Origin: Hyphomonas sp. UBA5111
GTDB lineage: Bacteria > Pseudomonadota > Alphaproteobacteria > Caulobacterales > Hyphomonadaceae
Assembly (NCBI GenBank): GCA_002414505.1
Contig: DHZF01000013.1
Location: 1-9,067 of the forward strand
Direction of reading: 5' to 3'
Length of the DNA stretch: 9,067 bases
Under the pieces are notes generated by a model. It did no database searches, was not told the origin of the DNA, and worked only from the letters and a program-made list of their open reading frames with translations. The position numbers and the translations under genes were made by a program. Shown in pieces: positions 1 through 6,294 of the stretch; within the stretch, counting starts at the first letter, position 1; the number at the start of each line of letters is the position of its first letter.

Positions 1-11
1 CTCAATTTAGT

Positions 12-152
12 CTATATGTAAAGGCAGCAATTTCCCTCAGGCTTGGACATAGTGAAGCGATAACCTATTGAATGGCTAAAACTCTTGAAGGTAATTTGCT
101 CGACGAGGCCTTCAACGGACAGCGCGGTTAAGATGATACACTGACTGCGCAT
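12..152 (-). CDS. Possible small ORF of 46 residues, function unknown
   Basis: On the minus strand an ATG at 152 opens a 46-codon frame that closes with TAG at 12-14. The purine-rich AAAGGG lies about four bases before the ATG, a possible ribosome binding site, and an in-frame TGA sits a few codons upstream, so this ATG is the natural start. The residues are mixed and protein-like, with no low-complexity runs and two adjacent cysteines near the C-terminus (residues 42-43). I recognise no family. A frame of this length arises by chance in about 350 bases of otherwise empty DNA, so this is only a candidate. Nothing else gene-like is visible in 1-351. Confidence 0.22.
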   Translation of the reverse strand: MRSQCIILTALSVEGLVEQITFKSFSHSIGYRFTMSKPEGNCCLYI

Positions 153-351
153 CAGACCCTTTCAAATGCCCGGCCATTCTACTCTAGATGATCGCTGACA
201 GACTCAAGATGCTCACTCGTACCGCCCCAAGGTCGGGCCAGCCCTAATTGCGCTGACGAGACCCATCCTTACGGAATAATGACTGGCCCGGCTCGTCTCA
301 TGTCCGGCGTCGCAGCAGGATCCGCAGACAGCACATTGCAAAGACCCGCAA

Positions 352-732
352 TCAGGCTCGCGAGCGGGACTTCTTCGACAGAGGACCTGTGGCCGTCCTG
401 TCTGCGGGCCCGGGCAAATGTCTCAGCCATTTGCTGTATACGGATACTTCCTGGCGTTTATAGCCGAGGACCTCGTAGAATTTTGCGGCGGGGTCATTGC
501 CGTCCCGGACCATGAGTTCGAGTTTTGGCGCGCCGCGCGAGGCCAGCCAGTGGCCAGCCTCTTCCATCAGTTCGCGGCCGAGCCCGCGTCCCCTGTGGGC
601 CGGATCAACCGCCAGGTAATACACCCAGCCCCGGTGGCCATCATGCCCCGCCATCACGCTCCCGGTCAGCTGCTTGCCGACATATCCGACCAGGATCGTT
701 GCCTCCCGCGCCGAAACGAGATGACTTGGCGA
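352..732 (-). pseudogene. GNAT-family N-acetyltransferase, N-terminally truncated
   Basis: The frame encodes the C-terminal two thirds of a GCN5-related (GNAT) acetyltransferase, most like the small YpeA-type proteins. Visible are the strand before motif A (a short Gly-Ser-Val-Met segment and GHDGHRGWVYYLAV), the acetyl-CoA pyrophosphate loop RGRGLGRELM, and the closing strand with Asn-Asp...Ala-Lys-Phe-Tyr and LGYKRQ. In GNAT enzymes these bind acetyl-CoA and move the acetyl group to an amine; the substrate cannot be told. Family-like sequence continues upstream of the first GTG (657) as LVSAREATILVGYVGKQLTG, but an in-frame TAG at 733-735 ends it. About 50 N-terminal residues expected of an intact member are absent. 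The tail after the last strand (about 23 residues, Arg/Lys/Ser-rich) looks unlike the family, so the 3' end may also be altered. I read it as a decayed gene; a shortened protein started at the GTG at 657 cannot be excluded. Confidence 0.75.
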
Positions 733-803
733 CTACTCCCTCAGGCAGAACTGGATCGAGGAAGCGCCGCGTCAGACATACACCCGGTCGTAACTGCGCT
801 CGC

Positions 804-1375
804 TCACTTCAACAATTTACCTGAGCGTTTACGCATTGCATCGCCAATGTGCTCGGCGAGCTGTTGAGGGAAGCCGTCCGGCATAGCTTCAACCGCTCTT
901 TCGAGGGCGCTCTCAGCAGTTTCGCCGAGGCTGACGAACAGGTTCGTCACCTGGTCCTGAGCCATTCCGGCTGCCTTGGCATCTTCCAGGAAATGAATGG
1001 GCAGAATGCTTTCCACCGCATAATTTCGCTTGTCTCCAACAGCCATTGCAATCCGGAATTCGTTCCGCCTGAGCTGCTTCGCTGAATAGTTCGGTTGCAA
1101 TGACACGATGTCGTAAGCGGTGTCATTCTGTAGCGTCCATCTGGCGTCAGGAAGAGGCTGAAATTCTTGGCGTGGCCGTCGATTGCACCGATCAGCCAGA
1201 AAGTGATCTGAGCCTTCACGAAGGCCAACCTGTCCTCTTCGGGATAGTCACTGCCGGCCAGGAGACAGAGACATTCTCGTATGCCTGGTCCGCCCTCATT
1301 GTTGTACTTGCGTTTTGGCGGCACAGGCAGGCATCCGCGATGCCGCTGATCGACTTTTGGACTGAAGAAATTCAC
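804..1375 (-). pseudogene. hipA: HipA-like Ser/Thr kinase, 5'-truncated and frameshifted
   Basis: Two minus-strand frames together give the C-terminal half of a HipA-type kinase, the toxin of HipBA-like modules that phosphorylates a translation factor. The upstream frame has NEGGPGIREC and the catalytic loop IGAIDGHAKNFSLF, whose Asp and Asn are the expected catalytic and metal-binding residues. The frame then changes at about 1115: inserting one T restores the conserved Pro-Leu-Tyr-Asp-Ile-Val, and the second frame goes on with SLQPNYSAKQLRRNEFRI and the helical C-terminus to a TGA at 804-806. So one base is lost exactly at the Tyr-Asp that holds the second Mg-binding residue. Upstream of about 1345 the likeness to HipA stops, so the N-terminal half is gone. 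No HipB antitoxin gene is visible. The protein cannot be a working kinase as it stands. Confidence 0.8.
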
Positions 1376-1465
1376 AATTTTCTGAGCTGGAACCCCAAAT
1401 GGAACTCCAGAGCAATTTTTCGGATGATCTGGGGAACAAGAACCGCCTTAAGTCCTTGTTTTTTA

Positions 1466-1509
1466 TGGTGCCGGCTGAGGGACTCGAACCCCCGACCCTC
1501 TGATTACAA
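1466..1509 (-). tRNA. tRNA-Thr(UGU) 3' half: att-site remnant
   Basis: On the minus strand this reads as the 3' part of a tRNA gene: anticodon loop from position 33 with anticodon TGT and the purine-37 A, the 3' anticodon stem, a variable loop, a T arm with the standard TTCGAGT loop between GGGGG and CCCTC, acceptor strand AGCCGGC, discriminator A and an encoded CCA. The 5' half (acceptor, D arm, 5' anticodon stem) is missing: the bases beyond 1510 are unrelated. The cut lies in the anticodon loop, a common crossover place for tRNA-targeting tyrosine integrases. With the integrase gene next to it, this is best read as one attachment site of an integrated element. The orientation puts the element on the integrase side (above 1510) and old chromosome below 1466. 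Not a functional tRNA. Confidence 0.85.
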
Positions 1510-1638
1510 TTTGACGCGCACACCTTCATGGCCGTTCGCCTGCCGTCGGAGGCAACCTCTAACTATGTTGTTTTTGCTGAACTTTACAGTTTTTTTGTTC
1601 GTGATTGTACGCAGGCAATTGCGTCTTTCCGCGATATT

Positions 1639-1659
1639 TGGCACAAATCTGGCACAAAT
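1639..1659 (+). repeat. Tandem direct repeat TGGCACAAAT, likely integrase arm sites
   Basis: The ten bases TGGCACAAAT occur at 1639-1648 and again at 1650-1659, an 11-bp period of about one helical turn. They sit between the tRNA remnant and the integrase start. P4-type integrases have an N-terminal arm-binding domain that reads short direct repeats in the attachment region, so these are good candidates. The position is seen; the binding is inferred. Confidence 0.5.
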
Positions 1660-1682
1660 TTGACGACCTATATGAGCATCTC

Positions 1683-2852
1683 ATGGCCCAATCTCGCCTT
1701 CGCGCACTCACCGACAAGCAAGTCCAGGCACTCGTCAAAACGACCAGCGTTGGCGGGGTACCCGGGTTAGAGTGTTGCGTCTCACCAAAAGGAACCAAAT
1801 CGTGGAGATTGCTCTATCGAGTCGCTGGGGACCCAGCGCACAAAAGGCGCTCACTAGGGCTTGGGCGTTATCCCGTGGTGGGTCTGGCTGACGCGCGCCA
1901 ACGCGCGACGCTGGCCTTGCGAGATGCATCCGACGGCAAGGATCCAAAGCACGAGCGAGAAGAGATTGGTCGAAAACGGGCGCTGACCGTCGAAGTGGCC
2001 GTCGCCTCCTATCTGGAATGGTGCGCTTCCAACAATTCCGTCGCCACAAACACGGACAAGAAATCATTCTTCAAAAAGCACTTTCTCAGTCTACACGCCC
2101 GCGCACCACTTGCTTCGATCAGCCGGAGAGGTGTTTCAGCGATACTGGATAATTTGAGCGACCGGCCCGCTCGCCGCAGGTCAGCCTACAGCTATTTGCG
2201 GCATTTCTTTCAATGGGCGGTCGAGCGAGAGCTCATGAACACCAACCCCTGCCTTGTCATCAAGACGCCTAAGACTGTGCCATCGCGTGAGCGCGTCCTA
2301 TCCGATGATGAAATCCGATCACTCTGGACAGGCACCAGTGTGCTTTCCGTCATGGCGCGCCTGCAACTCATGACGGCACAACGAATTGGCTCCATAGGAC
2401 GCATGCGATGGGAAGACCTGGACCTAAAGCACAAGCTCTGGAACGTCCCGGCCCACGACATGAAGTCAGGCAAATCGCATGCAGTGCCTCTATCCGATCG
2501 CGCGGTGTCGCTTCTTTCGAGTTGGCCCCGCCTATCTGGACCGCACGTATTCGGTGTCGGGAGCGATGGAGCCAAGGCGTTCAATGGCCGGTCCAAAGGT
2601 ATGATGCGAATGCGTGAAAGCGGAATCGCTAGTGACTGGCGACTTCATGACTTGCGACGAACGGCCGTCACCCTCGCACAGCGCGGCGGCGCAGGCATCG
2701 ACGAGATCAAGGCACTCACACAGCATAAGGTGGCCGGTGTTATCGGCGTCTATGCGAGGCATGGATACGAGTCAGAAAAACGACAAGTCGTAGATCTCGT
2801 CGAGATGCAGATTGCGAATATTTTGCGCAAAAGCCGGATTGATGGGTCCTGA
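1683..2852 (+). CDS. int: P4-type tyrosine site-specific integrase
   Basis: This 389-residue protein is a tyrosine recombinase that would integrate and excise an element at the neighbouring tRNA-Thr gene. Residues about 5-90 are the arm-binding DUF4102 domain (Gly-Gly-Val-Pro-Gly-Leu, then the Trp-Arg-Leu strand and LGLGRYP). Residues about 100-190 are the helical core-binding domain. The catalytic domain follows with Arg234 (TAQRIG), Lys261/264 (KSGK), His322 and Arg325 (HDLRR), His348 and the nucleophile Tyr357 (VYARHGY), so all expected residues are present. I prefer ATG 1683 because the family usually begins with a short Met-Ala-x-x-x-Leu segment; an in-frame TTG at 1605 would add 26 residues running over the direct repeats. 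No strong ribosome binding site precedes either start. Length is normal for the family and no disruption is seen. The cargo of its element cannot be told, since the DNA that follows is insertion-sequence material. Confidence 0.92.
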   Translation: MAQSRLRALTDKQVQALVKTTSVGGVPGLECCVSPKGTKSWRLLYRVAGDPAHKRRSLGLGRYPVVGLADARQRATLALRDASDGKDPKHEREEIGRKRALTVEVAVASYLEWCASNNSVATNTDKKSFFKKHFLSLHARAPLASISRRGVSAILDNLSDRPARRRSAYSYLRHFFQWAVERELMNTNPCLVIKTPKTVPSRERVLSDDEIRSLWTGTSVLSVMARLQLMTAQRIGSIGRMRWEDLDLKHKLWNVPAHDMKSGKSHAVPLSDRAVSLLSSWPRLSGPHVFGVGSDGAKAFNGRSKGMMRMRESGIASDWRLHDLRRTAVTLAQRGGAGIDEIKALTQHKVAGVIGVYARHGYESEKRQVVDLVEMQIANILRKSRIDGS

Positions 2853-2944
2853 GAGAACAATGGCGCCCCAGAGGAAGTGGTCCGCTAAGCAACATAACGC
2901 CGACAGCGATTGAAGTGCTTGGCTCTGGTGGTCCGGCCTTGGTG

Positions 2945-3258
2945 TTAAAATCCAGCGGCGATTTTGACCTTGCCACCATGGCATAGGCTGGCGTTACGGG
3001 CAAACTCGCCAGGAGATTGCCCATTGTGAGCCATGTGAGGCCGGCTCTCATTGTAGTCGCGCCTCCACGTCTCGATCAGCCGCCTTGCCTCAGCCAGGGA
3101 GACGAACCAGTTAATGTTGAGGCACTCGTCCCGGAGCGATCCATTGAAGCTTTCGACGAAGCCATTCTGCTGCGGCTTGCCGGGGCGCGAGAAGTCCATT
3201 CTGACCTTGTAATGATATGCCCAGAGGTCCACGATCTGGCCGGTAAATTCACTGCCAT
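2945..3258 (-). pseudogene. IS3-family transposase (OrfB), C-terminal half
   Basis: The minus-strand frame encodes the C-terminal part of a DDE integrase-type IS3 transposase, from GSEFTG through [20 protein letters not shown] and the third catalytic acidic residue in [15 protein letters not shown], to the typical [11 protein letters not shown] and a TAA at 2945-2947. The break is at about 3257-3259, where the conserved Asp-Asn of the DNG motif is replaced by unrelated residues: the left end of the first IS1111-type element starts there. The matching N-terminal half lies at 6544-7101 on the same strand. The 3' end of this insertion sequence should lie between 2853 and 2945, just after the integrase stop, but I could not fix its terminal repeat. 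Confidence 0.9.
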
Positions 3259-3284
3259 AGCACATTGGGAACCGATGTTCCGGA

Positions 3285-3333
3285 GGTCGTGACCGCCTGC
3301 TTGTTTCTCACATGCAGGCGGGCGGTCATGACC
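3285..3333 (+). other. Conserved stem-loop in the E1 leader
   Basis: Left arm GGTCGTGACCGCCTGC (3285-3300) pairs with 3314-3333, which reads GCAGGC, a four-base bulge GGGC, then GGTCATGACC. The same structure, with its four-base bulge at the same place, is in E2 at 4922-4971. There one pair differs on both sides (A:T here, G:C in E2), a compensatory change. This argues for selection on pairing in DNA or RNA. A likely role is to hide the transposase start from transcripts entering from outside; this is inferred. A second small hairpin (GTGGT 3354-3358 with ACCAC 3366-3370) lies between it and the ribosome binding site. Confidence 0.65.
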
Positions 3334-3390
3334 GAGCCTTCAGGTCTCTTACAGTGGTTTTGCCGACCACAACTGAAGAGGAGACCGGCC

Positions 3391-4692
3391 ATGACCAAGA
3401 CGCACCATAAGACAGGGCAACCCGTTCTGGTAGCGATTGATATCGCAAAGCATCGCAATGAAGTTCTGATCGCTGTCCCAGGGAGGCGACGCCGCAAACG
3501 CCTCACAGTTCGTAACGTGCGGGAAGATATCGACAGATTTGTCGAGACGCTCACCGCCTTTGGCGTGCCGGTTCAGGTCGGATTTGAGCCGACGGGCGAC
3601 TACCATCGGCCGCTGGCGTGGCGGCTCCATCAGGCGGGGTTTGAGTTGAAGCTCATTTCTTCGCTGTCGCTGGCACGCACGCGCGAGGCGATGCACAACT
3701 CATGGGACAAGAACGATCCGAAGGATGCGCAGGTGATGCTGCATATGATGCAGACTGGGCTAACCCAGATCTGGCATGACCCGCTCGTGCACGGCGTGAA
3801 CGACATTCAGGAGTTGTCGAAGACACATGCCGTCATATCGCAAACCAAGACGGAGTTCTGGCATCGTTTGAGAACACACTACTTGCCACTCTACTTTCCC
3901 GAGGCTGAGCGCTTCATGGGCAACTCGCGCAGCGATTGGTTTCTCGCCTTCCTCGAACAGTTCCCCACGCCGGGATCGATCACGTGCATGTCCGAAGATG
4001 CTTTTATCGAAGCGGCCTGGGGTGTTGTCGGCAAGAAGGCATCAATAGCTCGGTTGCTCGCTGATATATACGCCACAGCCGCTGATTCCATTGGCCTGCC
4101 GGTCGATCCGGAGACGCCAGCGATCCGCATGTTTTGTCTCGTTCTCGGTCAGGGAAGGCATCTGATTGCCCAACGTGATCAGATCGAACAGCAAGCCAGC
4201 GACCTGCTTGGAACACATCCGGACTTCGTACGCTTGAGGACCATCCCAGGCATCGGGCCGATCAACGCGCTCACCATCCTGGCTGAGGCCGGGGACCTGC
4301 GCCGCTTCGGGCATCACCGGCAGTTTCTTAAGTTTTGCGGATTCAACCTTTCGACTCAGCAGTCAGGCATATTCCGAGGACAGACCAAACTCTCCAAGTT
4401 TGGAAATGCCAGGCTGAGACGGACATTCTGGATGGCGGGACAGGTCGCCATTCGGCAGCGCGAGAACGGCTTCCGCGACAAGTATGAAAGATACATCGCC
4501 AGAGATCACAGCGATCCGCACCTGAAGCGCAAGGCACTCACTTCCGTTGCCGCAACGATCGCACGCACCGCACATTCGGTCATCAAGACCGAGACAGATT
4601 ACCGCCCCTTCTTCGAAGGACGCGGTCCCAGGCGGAAGGACCCCGCTCTGCAAGTGCCGTTGAGGCATGCATCGTCACGACCTCGTAGATAA
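3391..4692 (+). CDS. tnp: IS110/IS1111-type transposase (E1)
   Basis: A 433-residue DEDD transposase, the RNA-guided recombinase of IS110-family elements. The N-terminal RuvC-like domain shows Asp17 (VAIDIAK), Glu66 (GFEPTGD), and Asp109 and Asp112 (DPKDAQ). A helical linker follows. The C-terminal Transposase_20 domain has IPGIGPINALTILAEAGD and the region of the catalytic serine, Ser325 (STQQSG). ATG 3391 is chosen because GAGGAG lies seven bases upstream and the E2 start is at the matching place; an in-frame ATG at 3328 lies inside the leader stem. Residues 1-410 align with E2 without gaps, about two thirds identical by eye. After residue 410 the frame has moved: one extra base near 4619-4622 turns the E2-like Ala-Val-Pro-Gly-Gly-Arg into an Arg-rich tail ending at 4690-4692, inside the conserved right-end RNA region. 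The catalytic parts are intact, so the protein may still work. Confidence 0.9.
   Translation: MTKTHHKTGQPVLVAIDIAKHRNEVLIAVPGRRRRKRLTVRNVREDIDRFVETLTAFGVPVQVGFEPTGDYHRPLAWRLHQAGFELKLISSLSLARTREAMHNSWDKNDPKDAQVMLHMMQTGLTQIWHDPLVHGVNDIQELSKTHAVISQTKTEFWHRLRTHYLPLYFPEAERFMGNSRSDWFLAFLEQFPTPGSITCMSEDAFIEAAWGVVGKKASIARLLADIYATAADSIGLPVDPETPAIRMFCLVLGQGRHLIAQRDQIEQQASDLLGTHPDFVRLRTIPGIGPINALTILAEAGDLRRFGHHRQFLKFCGFNLSTQQSGIFRGQTKLSKFGNARLRRTFWMAGQVAIRQRENGFRDKYERYIARDHSDPHLKRKALTSVAATIARTAHSVIKTETDYRPFFEGRGPRRKDPALQVPLRHASSRPRR
4601..4626 (+). other. Hairpin at the 3' end of the E1 transposase gene
   Basis: ACCGC and CCTTC (4601-4611) pair with GAAGG and GCGGT (4615-4626), leaving a small internal loop where E1 has its extra base. 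E2 has a perfect 12-bp version at 6241-6267. The left arm is constrained by the coded Tyr-Arg-Pro-Phe, but the right arm is not. Confidence 0.5.
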
Positions 4693-4900
4693 TGTTCGGG
4701 TCTTCTGCCTGGGTATTCGGATCTCGTCTTAAGGACGGTGAGGGCCGCAATCCAGCGTACCCTGTATTTGCTATGGAAGAACTGATTCCTTGACGACAGA
4801 AGACGCCTGGGTGATTTTACGAACGAGCGGGACGCAGGTTCGCCGTCACGCATCAACGACCTGTTGGCTCATTCCAGCTTTCGTTCTTTTCATAGGACGT
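4654..4900 (+). ncRNA. Candidate guide RNA (seekRNA/bridge RNA) region of E1
   Basis: IS1111-group elements encode a guide RNA in the DNA downstream of the transposase that pairs with both the element ends and the target. Seen here: a stem-loop 4654-4668 (GTGCC, loop GTTGA, GGCAT) with a compensatory change against E2; a conserved block ending AATGTTCGG (4691-4699); a variable stretch 4700-4730; a conserved TTAAGGACGGT (4729-4739); and a conserved CCTGTATTTGCTATGG (4761-4776), after which the two elements differ. AATGT matches the complement of the left end ACATT, and AGGACG matches the right end AGGACGT. In the variable stretch CTGCC (4705-4709) equals the left side of the IS3 target and TTCGGAT (4716-4722) is complementary to the right side apart from a G:U pair. 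Exact RNA ends are unknown. Confidence 0.55.
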
Positions 4901-4921
4901 AGCACATTCGGAACCAAGGCA

Positions 4922-4971
4922 GGTCATGGCCGCCTGCGGCGCATTCCGCACGCAGGCAGGAGGCCATGACC
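4922..4971 (+). other. Conserved stem-loop in the E2 leader
   Basis: GGTCATGGCCGCCTGC (4922-4937) pairs with 4952-4971, which reads GCAGGC, bulge AGGA, then GGCCATGACC. All 16 bases of the left arm are paired, around a 14-base loop. It corresponds to the E1 stem at 3285-3333, with compensatory change. The right arm holds the upstream in-frame ATG (4966), so an outside transcript would bury that start. A second hairpin GTGGTT/AACCAC (4992-4997, 5003-5008) follows. Confidence 0.7.
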
Positions 4972-5031
4972 GGGCCGCAGGACCTCTTACAGTGGTTATT
5001 CCAACCACCACCGAAGAGGAGCAGACCGGCC

Positions 5032-6291
5032 ATGGCCAGGATTCATTCTATCGCACAGGATGCTGTGCTCGTCGCGATCGACATTTCCAAGAAGCGCAAT
5101 GATGTTCTGATACAGATGCCTGGGTCGCCTCGACGGCGGCGTCTTGTTGTGCTCAACCAGCGCGCAGAGCACGACCGCTTTATTCAACGGCTGAAGGCTT
5201 TCGACCGTCCGGTTGTTACGGGGTTTGAGGCAACCGGTAATTATCATCGGGCACTGGCCTGGAGACTGGTCGATGCCGGCATCAAGACACGCCTGATCTC
5301 TTCCATGGCACTCGCTCGCCAGCGCGAAGCCATCCACAACGGATGGGACAAGAATGATCCGAAGGATGCCCAGGTTATCCTGCATATGCTGGCGACAGGT
5401 CTCAGCCAGGTCTATCTGGATCCCTTGGTCGCCGGCCTCGCAGATATCCAGGAGCTCTCGAAGACGCATGAGGCCGTGTCGAGAGCAAGGACGCAGACCA
5501 TTCACCGGATCCTGACGCACTATCTGCCACTCTATTTTCCCGAGATCGAGAAGTTCCTGGGAAGCTCCAGGCGCGACTGGTTCTTCGCCCTGCTCGAGAC
5601 GTTCCCGCCCCCGGCATCGATCACGGCCTTGTCTCCAGAAGCCTTCTCAGCCGCCGCCTGGGACATTGTTGGCAAGAAGGTTTCAAAGGCCAGGTTGATC
5701 GTGGACATCTGTGAAACCGCAAAAGAATCAATCGGGTTGCCGGTTCCGGTCGACAGCAGGGCCATCGCGATGTTCCGCATGGTTCTGGCGGAGGCGCGCA
5801 GCCTGAACCGCCAGCGCAATACGATCGAAGCGGAAGCTGAAGCCCTTCTGGGCGGAACCCCTGACTTCGAGGCCCTCAAGCAAATCCCCGGCATCGGCCC
5901 GATCATCGCCCTGACCATTCTCGCTGAAGCCGGCGACCTGCGCCGGTTTGGTCATCATCGCCAGTTCCTGAAATTCTGCGGCCTGGACCTCTCAACGCAT
6001 CAGTCCGGCACTTTCCGGGGACAGACGAAACTGTCGAAATACGGCAACGCACGGCTTCGCCGGGCGCTCTGGATGGCCGGCCTGGTCGCGATCCGCCAGA
6101 AGGAGAACAATTTCAGGGATAAATATACGCGCTATATCGCCAGGGATCCGGACAATCCCGATCTCCGGCGCAAAGCGCTCACTGCGGTTACCGCCAAGAT
6201 GGCGCGCACAGCGCATGCCATCATCAAGAGCGGAAAAGCTTACCGCCCCTTCTACGAAGGGGCGGTACCGGGCGGGAGAATCTCTCTCTGA
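5032..6291 (+). CDS. tnp: IS110/IS1111-type transposase (E2)
   Basis: A 419-residue DEDD recombinase that would cut and rejoin the element under guide-RNA control. Asp17 (VAIDISK), Glu66 (GFEATGN), Asp109 and Asp112 (DPKDAQ) make the RuvC-like site; the C-terminal Transposase_20 domain carries IPGIGPIIALTILAEAGD and Ser325 (STHQSG). All catalytic residues are present and no disruption is seen. Start ATG 5032 follows GAGGAG by ten bases and matches E1; the in-frame ATG 4966 lies in the leader stem. The C-terminus (AVPGGRISL) probably shows the original end of this family branch, since E1 carries the same reading out of frame. At over 400 residues both proteins are longer than many IS1111 members. 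Together with intact subterminal repeats this makes E2 the more likely active copy. Confidence 0.92.
   Translation: MARIHSIAQDAVLVAIDISKKRNDVLIQMPGSPRRRRLVVLNQRAEHDRFIQRLKAFDRPVVTGFEATGNYHRALAWRLVDAGIKTRLISSMALARQREAIHNGWDKNDPKDAQVILHMLATGLSQVYLDPLVAGLADIQELSKTHEAVSRARTQTIHRILTHYLPLYFPEIEKFLGSSRRDWFFALLETFPPPASITALSPEAFSAAAWDIVGKKVSKARLIVDICETAKESIGLPVPVDSRAIAMFRMVLAEARSLNRQRNTIEAEAEALLGGTPDFEALKQIPGIGPIIALTILAEAGDLRRFGHHRQFLKFCGLDLSTHQSGTFRGQTKLSKYGNARLRRALWMAGLVAIRQKENNFRDKYTRYIARDPDNPDLRRKALTAVTAKMARTAHAIIKSGKAYRPFYEGAVPGGRISL
6241..6267 (+). other. Perfect 12-bp hairpin at the 3' end of the E2 transposase gene
   Basis: TACCGCCCCTTC (6241-6252) and GAAGGGGCGGTA (6256-6267) are exact reverse complements around a three-base loop, inside the last codons of the transposase. 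It could mark the boundary between the mRNA and the guide RNA, as a processing or pausing site. There is no T-run after it, so it is not a standard terminator. Confidence 0.7.
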
Positions 6292-6294
6292 TGC

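Larger units (their letters stand above)
3259..4900 (+). mobile_element. IS110-family, IS1111-group insertion sequence E1
   Basis: The left edge is set by the loss of IS3 sequence at 3258/3259, the right edge by the point where E2's left end (AGCACATT) begins. Both elements start AGCACATT and end AGGACGT, which supports these limits to within about three bases. Length is 1,642 bp. One transposase gene has 132 bp of leader and about 208 bp of right-end non-coding DNA. The larger right end and subterminal rather than terminal repeats point to the IS1111 group. Left subterminal repeat ACATTGGGAAC (3262-3272) is clear; its right partner at 4883-4893 keeps only GTTC and the last T, so E1's right end has drifted. 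No target-site duplication is visible, as usual for this family. Confidence 0.85.

Noticed and set aside
418..867. 149-residue plus-strand frame
   Set aside because: Antisense to the acetyltransferase remnant and the spacer after HipA; no family features, and the minus-strand reading is clearly protein-like.
1437..1464. Possible plus-strand terminator: CAAGAAC/GTCCTTG stem with a T-run
   Set aside because: The stem has a mismatch and only seven positions, and no plus-strand gene ends before it. Possibly chance.
4708..4715. CCTGGGTA in E1 also occurs on the minus strand of the IS3 flank (about 6568)
   Set aside because: It lies more than 15 bases from the junction, outside the stretch a guide RNA would read, so it is more likely coincidence.
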